A stretch of 64,000 nt of DNA from Haloferax mediterranei ATCC 33500. Lineage in GTDB: Archaea > Halobacteriota > Halobacteria > Halobacteriales > Haloferacaceae. Made by a program: the position numbers and the translations under genes. The number at the start of each line of letters is the position of its first letter. Position 1 is the stretch's first letter. This document shows positions 52,636 through 60,672 of this stretch, piece by piece. The stretch spans positions 744,001-808,000 of the forward strand of contig NC_017941.2 in the NCBI RefSeq assembly GCF_000306765.2, given 5' to 3'. The notes beneath the pieces were generated by a model. It did no database searches, was not told the DNA's origin, and worked only from the letters and a program-made list of their open reading frames with translations.

Positions 52636-52947
52636 CTATTCGACCCGTTCGAGGACGATGCCCTCTTCGAACCCGCCGCGCTCAGCGGCTTTCTCGGCGG
52701 CCATCGCTTCGACCGTCTCCCAATCCTCGTCACGACATTCGAGAATCGCGTCCACGACGGCGAACACGTCTCCGAGTTCGTCGACTGTGCCGTCTTCGGC
52801 GAACTCCTCGGCCTCTTCGACCAGTTTCTCGCGGAGTCTGCGGTCGAACTCGTCGTCGTCGGCCTCGTGGACGACCGGCGTCTCGCCGGAGTCGCGGATT
52901 ACCTTGGGAATGTCGTCGCGGACCAGTTTGTCGTACTCGCGAGGCAT
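52636..52947 (-). CDS. MazG-superfamily nucleotide pyrophosphohydrolase-like protein
   Basis: The 103-residue protein starts MPREYDKLVRDDIPKVI, the KLVRDxIP motif of phosphoribosyl-ATP pyrophosphohydrolase-like all-alpha NTP pyrophosphatases. The Mg2+-binding acidic pattern is EKLVEEAEEF followed by DELGDVFAVVDAI. It probably clears non-canonical NTPs. It lies 81 bp upstream of the epimerase gene. Confidence 0.88.
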   Translation of the reverse strand: MPREYDKLVRDDIPKVIRDSGETPVVHEADDDEFDRRLREKLVEEAEEFAEDGTVDELGDVFAVVDAILECRDEDWETVEAMAAEKAAERGGFEEGIVLERVE

Positions 52948-53007
52948 CGGCTCTCGACTCGTAGTGGAGCAAGAAAAGACGGTCGGGTTGGGTTGGGTTG
53001 GACCGGT

Positions 53008-56000
53008 TCAGTCGTCGCTCGTCGTCGCCGCACCGATTCTGTCTGCTCCAGCGTCAACGATTGCGCCTGCCTTCGCGGGCAGTTCGGTGCGAACGTCTTC
53101 GCGGCCGTTGTCGGCGATGACTTCGGCGTAGGCGTCGGGCATCACCTTCACGAAGTCGCCGAGGACGGACTCCCAATCTTCGAGGAGTTCGGCGGCGCGG
53201 TCGGAGTCGGTGTACGCGAGGTGATTTTCGACCAACCGAGTGAGCATCGCCTCGTCGACGTCGGCGAGGCTGGATTCGAGGGTTACCATCTCGGTGTTCG
53301 CCTTCGCGGCGAGTTCGTCGTCGGGGTCGTAGACGTAGGCGACGCCGCCGGACATGCCCGCGGCGAAGTTCCGACCCGTCTCGCCGAGGACGGCGACGAC
53401 GCCACCGGTCATGTACTCACAACCGTGGTCGCCGACGCCTTCGACGACGGCCTTCACGCCGGAGTTGCGGACGGCAAAGCGCTCGCCTGCGAGGCCGTTG
53501 ACGTAGCACTCGCCCTGCGTTGCGCCGTAGAGCGCGACGTTGCCGATGAGGATGTTCTCGTCTGCTTCGTAGTTGGCCTCGGCGGGCGTGTCGACGATGA
53601 CGCGGCCACCGGAGAGACCCTTGCCGACGTAGTCGTTCGCGGCACCCGTGAGGCGCATGGTGACGCCGCGAGCGAGGAAGCCGCCGAAGGTCTGGCCCGC
53701 GATGCCGGAGAACTCACAGCGGATGGTGTCGTCCGGAAGCCCCTCACCGCCGTGGGCGTTGGAGATGCGGTTCGAGAGCATCGCGCCGACCGCGCGGTCG
53801 ACGTTCGAGAGTTCGCGCTGGATGACGACCGGCTCGCGCTTTTCGATTGCGTCGCTTGCCTCCTCGATGAGTTTGTGGTCGATGTGGGTGTCCACGTCCG
53901 TGTGGGTCTGTTCTTCCGTCTTCCGGCGCGCTCCCGTGTCGGGTTCGGCGAGCACGGCCGAGAGGTCGAGATGCTTCGCCTTCTCGTGGTCCGTCTCGCG
54001 CTGCCGGAGGGCGGAGGGACGGCCAATCATCTCGTCGAGCGTGCGGAAGCCGAGTTCGGCCATGATTTCGCGGAGCTCCTGCGCGATGAACGTCATGTAG
54101 TTGATGACGTGGTCGGGTTCGCCGGGGAAGCGGCGGCGCAGGTTCTCGTCCTGCGTGGCGACGCCGACCGGGCAGGTGTTTTCGTGGCACTGGCGGGCCA
54201 TGACACAGCCCGAAGTGACGAGCGAGGCCGTCCCGAAGATGTACTCCTCAGCGCCGAGGAGTGCGGCGATGGCCACGTCGCGTCCAGTCTTCATGCCGCC
54301 GTCGACGGAGACGCGGATGCGGGAGCGCAGGCCGGTCGCACGGAGCATCTGATTCGCCTCGGCGAGACCGAGTTCCCACGGGAGGCCCGCGTTCTTGATG
54401 GACGTTTTCGGCGACGCGCCGGTCCCGCCGTCGTGGCCGGAGATGTGTACGACGTCGGCTTTCGCCTTCGAGACACCTGCGGCGATGGTGCCGATACCCG
54501 CCTCGGAAACGAGTTTCACGTTGATGTCGGCGTCGGGGTTGGCGGACTTCAGGTCGAAGATGAGCTGTTTCAGGTCCTCGATGGAGTAGATGTCGTGCAA
54601 CGGCGGTGGCGAGATGAGACCGACGCCCGGCGTCGCATAGCGGACGTGGGCAATCATCTCGTTTACCTTCTTGCCGGGGAGGTGGCCGCCCTCGCCGGGC
54701 TTCGAACCCTGCGCCATCTTGATTTGAATCTCGTCGGCCGACGAGAGGTACTGGGAGGTGACGCCGAAGCGGCCCGAGGCGACCTGCTTGACGTTACACT
54801 CTTTTTCGGTGCCGAAGCGTTCCGGCGGCTCGCCACCTTCGCCCGAGTTGGACTTCCCGCCGATGCGGTTCATGGCGATGGAGTTGTTCTCGTGGGCCTC
54901 CGGCGAGAGACTACCGAGGGACATCGCGGCCGTCGAGAAGCGCGTGACGATGGACTCGACAGATTCGACCTCGTCGATATCCACGGATTCGCGGTTGGGG
55001 TCGAATTCGAGCAGGCCGCGGAGCGCCTGGAGTTGCTCGGACTGGTCGTTGACGAGTTCGGCGAACTCCTTGTACTTCTCGTAGTCGCCAGCGCGGACGG
55101 ACTGCTGGAGCGTGCCGACCGTCTGGGGGTTCCAACCGTGATGGAGTCCATCGGAGCGGTTTTCGTACTCACCGTGGCGGTCGAGTTTCGGGTCCGTGCC
55201 GAACGCGGCGGCGTGGCGAGTGAGCAGGTCGGATTCGATAACGTCGAGGCCGATACCTTCGGTCCGAATCTCCGTTCCCTCGAAGTATTCGGCGACGAAG
55301 TCCGAGTCGAGACCGACCGCCTCGAAGATTTGGGCACCGCGGTAACTTTCGACCGTGGAGATGCCCATCTTGGCCATCGTCTTAAGGAGACCATCTTCGA
55401 GCGCGTGAACGTACGCCTCGATTGCGGCCGCCTCGTCGGCTCCGTCGGGACCGGCGACGACGTCTTCGATGGTCTGGTAGGCGAGGTACGGGTTCACCGC
55501 ACCCGCGCCGTAGCCGACGAGCGTTGCGAGGTGGTGGACCTCGCGGGGGTCGCCGGATTCGACGACGAGTCCGGCGTGGTTCCGAAGCCCGTTACGGACG
55601 AGGCTGTGGTGCACTGCACCGGTTGCGAGAAGGCTCGGAATCGCCACGCGGTCCGGGCCGACGTTGCGGTCGGAGAGGACGACGATATCCGCGCTGTCTT
55701 CGATGACTGCTTTCGCTTCGTCGCGGACGGCTTCGATGGCGTCGCGGAGGTCCTCGCCCGTCTCGTAGGTGGTGTCTACGACGGCGCTTTTCATGTCGCC
55801 GTCGAGGTCCTTGATGGCGGTCGTCTCGGCGTCCGTGAGGACGGGCGAGTCGAGGACGAGTTGCCGCGCGTGGTCGGGCGACTCATCGAGCAGGTTGCGC
55901 TGGTAGCCGAGGCGCGCTTCGAGGCTCGTCACCAACTTTTCGCGGATGTAGTCGATAGGCGGATTCGACACCTGCGCGAACAGCTGTTTGAAGTAGGTGA

Positions 56001-57549
56001 AAAGCGGCCGGTTGAGGTCCGAAAGCACCGACAGCGGCGTGTCGTCGCCCATCGAGCCGACGGGGTCTTTTCCGTCTCTGGCCATCGGCTCTATCATGTG
56101 GTTGAGCTGGTCGTGGGTGTAGCCGAAGGCGGCCTGCGTCGCGCGGAGTGAGTCGACCTCGCCACGGGACGTGGGGTCTTCGTCACCGGCGATGTCGTCG
56201 AGGTGACGCTGTTGGTCGCGGACCCACTCGCCGTACTTGTCGTCGGTGAGCGAGTCGAACACTTCGGCGTCGGGGATGACGCGACCCTCTTCGGGGTCGG
56301 CCATGAAGATTTCACCCGGGCGGAGGCGACCGCGCGACTCGATTTCGGCAGGGTCGTTGTCGAGCGCGCCGACTTCGCTGGCCACGACGAGGCGACCGTC
56401 GGTCGTCACTTCGTAGCGACACGGGCGAAGCCCGTTGCGGTCGAGGACGGCGGCGATGCGGTCGCCGTCGGTTGCTGCGACGAGCGCGGGACCGTCCCAC
56501 GGTTCGACGAGCGAGGCGTGGAAGTCGTACCAGTTACGGCGCGACTGGTCCATGGCGTCGTCGTTGCGGTACGCCTCGGGGATGAGCATCCGGAGAATGT
56601 GCGGGAGTTCGCGGTCAGTCTTCAGGAGCAGTTCGACGACGTTGTCGACGCTCGCGGTGTCGGACTGGTCGGCTTTCGTGATTGGCTTGAGCGTCTCGAT
56701 GTCGTCGCCGAACGCTTCGTGCTGAAGGTCCGTCTCGCGGGCGCGCATCCAGTTCACGTTGCCGCGAATGGTGTTTATCTCGCCGTTGTGGATGACCTGT
56801 CGGTACGGGTGGGCGAGGTGCCACGCGCCCAGCGTGTTGGTGGAAAAGCGGGCGTGAACGAGCGCCAGTTCGGTCTCCATTCGCTCGTCGCCGAGGTCGG
56901 AGTAGTAGTTCGGGAGTTGTTCGGCCGTGAGAAGTCCCTTGTAGACGACGGTCTTGCGGTCGAGCGAGCAGACGTAGAACCGACCTGCGCCCGGAACCGC
57001 GAGTGATTCGACTGCTTTCTCCGCAGCGCGGCGCGCGACGTAGAGCGCGCGGTCGAACGCGTCGGCATCCAACTGGGCGTCGGCCGCCGGTTCGACGAAC
57101 AGTTGCCAAACGTCGGGTTCGGACTCGAGCGCGGTCGCACCGAGTTCCGAGTTATCCGTCGGGACGTCGCGCCAGTGGAAGACCGAAAGGTCGTGGTCTT
57201 CGAGCGAGTCTTCGACAACCGCCGATACGCGCTCGCGGACCTCGTCATCGGTTGGCATGAAGACCGACCCGACCGCGTACAGGTCGGGGAGGTCGCCTTC
57301 GACGATTCCTTCGAAGAAGGCGTCTGGGCGCTGTAAGAGGATGCCTGCGCCGTCGCCAGTGTTCTCCTCGGCCCCGGTGGTGCCGCGGTGTTCGAGGTTT
57401 TCGAGGAGTTCGAGGCTGTCAGCGACGACTTGGTGCGAAGCGCCGTTTTCGAGGTCAACGACGGCCCCAACGCCGCAGTTCGACCGCTCGTCGGTCGGGT
57501 CGGCCAACCCGCCCTGAGCGGAGGGTGCGTCTATGTGTGGCTTGGTCAT
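53008..57549 (-). CDS. gltB: Glutamate synthase, large subunit
   Basis: The 1513-residue protein makes glutamate from glutamine and 2-oxoglutarate. The N-terminal amidotransferase has its catalytic Cys at 25 (SNCGVGAVVD), after a 24-residue propeptide. The central and FMN domains contain GRDVAIAALLGAEEYIFGTA. The 3Fe-4S motif is RQCHENTCPVGVATQDENL. The C-terminal beta-helix GXGXG domain has FLARGVTMRL and SGGRVIVDTP. No small subunit gene is adjacent, so the electron donor may be ferredoxin or a distant GltD. A promoter with CTTATATGA lies at about 57612-57620. Confidence 0.96.
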   Translation of the reverse strand: MTKPHIDAPSAQGGLADPTDERSNCGVGAVVDLENGASHQVVADSLELLENLEHRGTTGAEENTGDGAGILLQRPDAFFEGIVEGDLPDLYAVGSVFMPTDDEVRERVSAVVEDSLEDHDLSVFHWRDVPTDNSELGATALESEPDVWQLFVEPAADAQLDADAFDRALYVARRAAEKAVESLAVPGAGRFYVCSLDRKTVVYKGLLTAEQLPNYYSDLGDERMETELALVHARFSTNTLGAWHLAHPYRQVIHNGEINTIRGNVNWMRARETDLQHEAFGDDIETLKPITKADQSDTASVDNVVELLLKTDRELPHILRMLIPEAYRNDDAMDQSRRNWYDFHASLVEPWDGPALVAATDGDRIAAVLDRNGLRPCRYEVTTDGRLVVASEVGALDNDPAEIESRGRLRPGEIFMADPEEGRVIPDAEVFDSLTDDKYGEWVRDQQRHLDDIAGDEDPTSRGEVDSLRATQAAFGYTHDQLNHMIEPMARDGKDPVGSMGDDTPLSVLSDLNRPLFTYFKQLFAQVSNPPIDYIREKLVTSLEARLGYQRNLLDESPDHARQLVLDSPVLTDAETTAIKDLDGDMKSAVVDTTYETGEDLRDAIEAVRDEAKAVIEDSADIVVLSDRNVGPDRVAIPSLLATGAVHHSLVRNGLRNHAGLVVESGDPREVHHLATLVGYGAGAVNPYLAYQTIEDVVAGPDGADEAAAIEAYVHALEDGLLKTMAKMGISTVESYRGAQIFEAVGLDSDFVAEYFEGTEIRTEGIGLDVIESDLLTRHAAAFGTDPKLDRHGEYENRSDGLHHGWNPQTVGTLQQSVRAGDYEKYKEFAELVNDQSEQLQALRGLLEFDPNRESVDIDEVESVESIVTRFSTAAMSLGSLSPEAHENNSIAMNRIGGKSNSGEGGEPPERFGTEKECNVKQVASGRFGVTSQYLSSADEIQIKMAQGSKPGEGGHLPGKKVNEMIAHVRYATPGVGLISPPPLHDIYSIEDLKQLIFDLKSANPDADINVKLVSEAGIGTIAAGVSKAKADVVHISGHDGGTGASPKTSIKNAGLPWELGLAEANQMLRATGLRSRIRVSVDGGMKTGRDVAIAALLGAEEYIFGTASLVTSGCVMARQCHENTCPVGVATQDENLRRRFPGEPDHVINYMTFIAQELREIMAELGFRTLDEMIGRPSALRQRETDHEKAKHLDLSAVLAEPDTGARRKTEEQTHTDVDTHIDHKLIEEASDAIEKREPVVIQRELSNVDRAVGAMLSNRISNAHGGEGLPDDTIRCEFSGIAGQTFGGFLARGVTMRLTGAANDYVGKGLSGGRVIVDTPAEANYEADENILIGNVALYGATQGECYVNGLAGERFAVRNSGVKAVVEGVGDHGCEYMTGGVVAVLGETGRNFAAGMSGGVAYVYDPDDELAAKANTEMVTLESSLADVDEAMLTRLVENHLAYTDSDRAAELLEDWESVLGDFVKVMPDAYAEVIADNGREDVRTELPAKAGAIVDAGADRIGAATTSDD

Positions 57550-57710
57550 ACACCCGTAGATTCACTACCACCATAAGCAACTTTTCCTGAAACCATAAGG
57601 GTGTTACAATATCATATAAGGGAATATCCAGTGTTGGTATAGACCCTAGAGATGCTTCGACGGACGACGAACGAGACGAACAACCGTGTGAAAAAACTGC
57701 TCCGGGCGGT
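57550..57710 (-). promoter_or_regulatory. gltB promoter region
   Basis: This 161-bp AT-rich gap lies between proS and gltB. On the minus strand it holds a TATA-like CTTATATGA (about 57612-57620). The heptamer CCATAAG (plus-strand sense) occurs twice, at 57571-57577 and 57592-57598. It might bind a nitrogen regulator, but no known consensus was recognised. Confidence 0.45.
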
Positions 57711-59177
57711 TTAGTAGGACTTCGCGAAGTACGCGGTCTCTGTCGCGTCCTCGCTACAGACGGCGCACGCTTCGCCGTCGTGGATTTCGGCGTCCTCGTC
57801 GTTCAGGGGAACCATCACGATTTCGGCGGCAATCTGGTCTTTGATTTCCTCTTCACAGGACTCGTCGCCGCACCACGGGGCCTTCACGTAGCCGCCGTGC
57901 TGGCCGATAGTCCCGAGAATCTCGTTGCGGTCGGACGCCTCGCGGACGTTTGCTTCGAGGTTCTCTTCGGCAGCGGCGTAGAGTTTCGCGTACACTTCGT
58001 CGAACTGTTCTTGAACCGACTCAGCGATGTTCTCGCGGTCGAGTTCGACCGACTCGCCGTCGGGACGGTGGACGACGGTGACGACCTCGTCGTCGACCTC
58101 GTTCGGGCCGATTTCGAAGCGGACCGGGACGCCCTTGAGTTCCCACTCGTTGAACTTGAAACCGGGATTGCGCTCGTCGCGGTCGTCGAGTTCGACACGG
58201 ACGCCCGCTGCTTCGAGTTCGTCCGCAATTTCCTCGGCGTAGTCGAGGACCTTCTCCTGCGTGTCGGCCTGCCAGATGGGGACGATAACGACCTGTTCGG
58301 GTGCAACCGTCGGGGGCAGGACGAGACCCTGGTCGTCCGAGTGCGTCATGATGAGCGCACCGAGCGAGCGCCACGAAAGCCCCCACGAGGTCGTGTGTGC
58401 GGGTTCTTCTTCTTCGTCCTCGGTGGTGTAGGTGAGGTCGAACGCCTCGGCGAAGGACGTGCCGAGATAGTGGGAGGTCCCGGCCTGCACGGACTTCCCG
58501 TCGGGCATGAGGGCCTCGACTGTCGTGGTGGTGTCCGCGCCGGGGAACTTATCGTGTTCCGGCTTTGCGCCGCGGAGCACGGGGATGGCGAGCACGTCCT
58601 CGTAGAGCGACTGGTACTGCGAGAGACGGGTCATCGTCTCGTCCCATGCACTGTCGCGCGTCGCGTGGGCTGTGTGGCCTTCCTGCCAGAGGAATTCCTT
58701 CGTGCGGAAGAACGGCTTCGTCTCCGTGGCTTCCCATCGGACGACGGAGGCCCACTGGTTCACGCGCAGCGGGAGGTCACGATGACTCCGAACCCACTGT
58801 GCCATGTAGGGAGCGATGATGGACTCAGAGGTCGGACGGACGGCGAGGCGCTCTTCGAGTTCCTCGTGGCCGCCGTGGGTAACCCACGCGACTTCGGGGT
58901 CGAAGCCTTCGACGATGTCCTTCTCGCGTTCGAGGTAGTTCTCGGGGATGAAAAGCGGGAAGTACGCGTTCTGGACGCCCGTCTTCTTGAACTCGCCGTC
59001 GAGGTAGTTCTGGACGGCCTCCCAGAGCGCGTACCCGCGCGGGCGCGTCACGATGAAGCCGCTCATCCCCTCCGGGCCGTAGTTCGCGAGGCCCGCCTTT
59101 TGGACGACCTCGGCGTACCACTCGCCGGTGTTGTACTGTTTCGACTCGGTGATACCGAGTTCCTGCTCGTCGCTCAT
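57711..59177 (-). CDS. proS: Prolyl-tRNA synthetase
   Basis: From ATG 59177 (MSDEQELGITESKQYN) the protein has 488 residues and belongs to the archaeal/eukaryal class II ProRS type. Motif 1 lies around RGYALWEAVQNYLDGEFK, motif 2 around FRTKEFLWQEGHTAH, and motif 3 near SWGLSWRSLGALIM. The C-terminal zinc domain has CGDESC and CAVC, and the chain ends in Tyr as usual for this type. It charges tRNA-Pro. Confidence 0.95.
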   Translation of the reverse strand: MSDEQELGITESKQYNTGEWYAEVVQKAGLANYGPEGMSGFIVTRPRGYALWEAVQNYLDGEFKKTGVQNAYFPLFIPENYLEREKDIVEGFDPEVAWVTHGGHEELEERLAVRPTSESIIAPYMAQWVRSHRDLPLRVNQWASVVRWEATETKPFFRTKEFLWQEGHTAHATRDSAWDETMTRLSQYQSLYEDVLAIPVLRGAKPEHDKFPGADTTTTVEALMPDGKSVQAGTSHYLGTSFAEAFDLTYTTEDEEEEPAHTTSWGLSWRSLGALIMTHSDDQGLVLPPTVAPEQVVIVPIWQADTQEKVLDYAEEIADELEAAGVRVELDDRDERNPGFKFNEWELKGVPVRFEIGPNEVDDEVVTVVHRPDGESVELDRENIAESVQEQFDEVYAKLYAAAEENLEANVREASDRNEILGTIGQHGGYVKAPWCGDESCEEEIKDQIAAEIVMVPLNDEDAEIHDGEACAVCSEDATETAYFAKSY

Positions 59178-59342
59178 TGCCCATCGATAGCCGTAGCGAA
59201 CCCTTAAACGCCCCGAAGGGGGCGGGCGCACTGACTTGCCGCCCCCTCACACCAGCGTTCCCAACGCTCGGAGGTTCGGGCGGACACATAGTTACATATT
59301 GTCGGCTATCGTATCCCTGAAGTGGTGGTTGGTGTGCTAGCA

Positions 59343-59834
59343 ATGGACACAACAGTGAGCGGTGAGCGAACGACTCCGCGGGAGGATTCGGTCCGGGTCG
59401 AACTCTGGATTCCGTGTGGGAAACGCGAGGAGTTCGAAGCGGTTATCGAACGACTGGACGACGCCGTCGAACACGGCGCTGTCGAGGAGTACACCATCGA
59501 GACGTGGGACCGATATATCGACATCTCCGGTGGTCTCACTCCGAGAGAGCGTCATATTCGTGACCGACTGTCATCGTATGCGCGGTGGGCGGCGAATCGT
59601 GGTGAGCGCCTCTCGGGGTTGGGCGACCCCGTGGTCAGAGGCGTCGGTCGGATGGGGCCGGAGCGCGTGACAAGACGCACCCCGCGAGCAGTCATGGCGG
59701 AGTACGAAGACGGCGTTCTCACGTACGTCACCGCGTGCGAGGAGTGCGTTGGTGCTTTCCGGTCTCGACTGCACAAACTCGACTCGGCGTTCGAATCGGA
59801 GGATTCGACCGAGCCGCTTCGAATCAAGTGGTAA
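59343..59834 (+). CDS. Haloarchaeal HTH-type protein
   Basis: From ATG 59343 the protein has 163 residues (a GTG at 59322 would add seven). An N-terminal part (RVELWIPCGKREEFEAVIE) looks like a small ACT/ferredoxin-like strand-helix unit. The C-terminal half ends with AEYEDGVLTYVTACEECVGA, which holds a Cys pair (CEEC). This layout resembles the HTH-domain proteins common in haloarchaea. Regulatory function is inferred and not certain. It is divergent from proS. Confidence 0.7.
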   Translation: MDTTVSGERTTPREDSVRVELWIPCGKREEFEAVIERLDDAVEHGAVEEYTIETWDRYIDISGGLTPRERHIRDRLSSYARWAANRGERLSGLGDPVVRGVGRMGPERVTRRTPRAVMAEYEDGVLTYVTACEECVGAFRSRLHKLDSAFESEDSTEPLRIKW

Positions 59835-59891
59835 GCGCCCGCCGTCCCCGCCGGTTCTCTGCACACAAACCTCCTGTTACTGCCAAGTCTG

Positions 59892-59963
59892 AGTGCTCAG
59901 TGTGAATTATCGAAGAGCACTCAGTACGGACTGTCGAAAAGTGCTCAGTACGGGCTGTCGAAC
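59892..59963. repeat. Three 24-bp tandem repeats across a stop codon
   Basis: Units at 59892-59915, 59916-59939 and 59940-59963 are alike (AGTGCTCAGTACGGGCTGTCGAAC and variants). Read on the minus strand in the frame of the neighbouring gene, each unit encodes Phe-Asp-Ser-Pro-Tyr-stop or a close variant. The true stop of that gene lies in the third unit. Confidence 0.75.
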
Positions 59964-60424
59964 GGTGAGTCACGCTCGCGCCACGACCATCCCGGAAGCC
60001 GTGTCTGGAATCCCGCCGCGAGCGCGGCGTCGAGGTCGTCGAGACCGGCGGGGCCGTCGGTGTGAACCGCGACATCTGCGAAGTGGAACGTCGCCTGTGC
60101 GAGCATTCGAAGCGGTTCGCCGCCAGCGATTGTCGACGCGAGTTCACGGCCGAGGACCTCGTCGACGATGAATCCGGGATAGTCGTTTTCGACGTCTAAG
60201 TGGCGGAGAATTCGGGTGTAGGCCGCGACGTTGACGCCGACTTCGCCGCGAGCGAACACGTCGTCTACAGCGTCGAGGTACGTCTCTTCGTCTACTTCGT
60301 CAACGTGTGTCTCGAATAGCTCACCGAGTCGCGCGCGGGTTTCGTTGATGAGCGGAACGACCACGTCGGCCCGGTCGCGGACCCACTGTTGTTCCTCGGA
60401 AACGGCGGTCGGCGTGAGTTCCAT
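59945..60424 (-). CDS. Hypothetical haloarchaeal protein
   Basis: The 159-residue acidic protein is mostly helical (VVVPLINETRARLGELFETH, VNVAAYTRILRHLDVEND) and ends WSWRERDSPFDSPY. I do not recognise it. The last eight codons are part of a 24-bp tandem repeat that continues past the stop. It is divergent from the fttA gene, with about 250 bp between. Nothing in the sequence points to a function. Confidence 0.68.
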   Translation of the reverse strand: MELTPTAVSEEQQWVRDRADVVVPLINETRARLGELFETHVDEVDEETYLDAVDDVFARGEVGVNVAAYTRILRHLDVENDYPGFIVDEVLGRELASTIAGGEPLRMLAQATFHFADVAVHTDGPAGLDDLDAALAAGFQTRLPGWSWRERDSPFDSPY

Positions 60425-60672
60425 GTCCGCTGATTGACGGCGAGACGCTTCGGCTTTGCGAAGGGTTTTATACTGACGACATGGTACAGTCGGGTAAGCG
60501 GGTTTTCCCTGCCTCTTCCCGCAGTCGAGATACCACCGTATTCAGTTCACTATGCTCTCTCCGCAGTTGGCCGAGACCGGCACTCCAACATGTGAACCGT
60601 CTCGTGTTAACACTCCTGAGGTAGGGGTTCCCGAGACCTGCCGGCTCAGGACCGGACGGGTCGCTCGTAACT
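60425..60672 (+). promoter_or_regulatory. Promoter and long 5' leader of fttA
   Basis: A TATA-like TTTTATAC at 60466-60473 predicts transcription from about 60495, giving a leader near 175 nt before the ATG at 60673. This is unusual for a haloarchaeon, where most mRNAs are leaderless. It holds a 47-codon frame (60481-60624) without halophile character. GC-rich complementary segments (GGCCGAGACCGG, GAGACCTGCCGG, CCGGACGG) suggest RNA structure. Confidence 0.45.

Noticed and set aside
52405..56151. Very long open frame (1248 codons) on the plus strand opposite the epimerase and gltB genes
   Set aside because: It is the antisense shadow of gltB and neighbours. GC-rich halophile genes commonly leave an open antisense frame, and the composition (Arg/Val/Asp-rich without domains) is not protein-like.
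60560..60665. Possible tRNA or snoRNA-like gene in the fttA leader
   Set aside because: No consistent acceptor and T-arm pairing, and TTCCCGA does not fit the TTCGAAT loop. Kept only as a structured leader.
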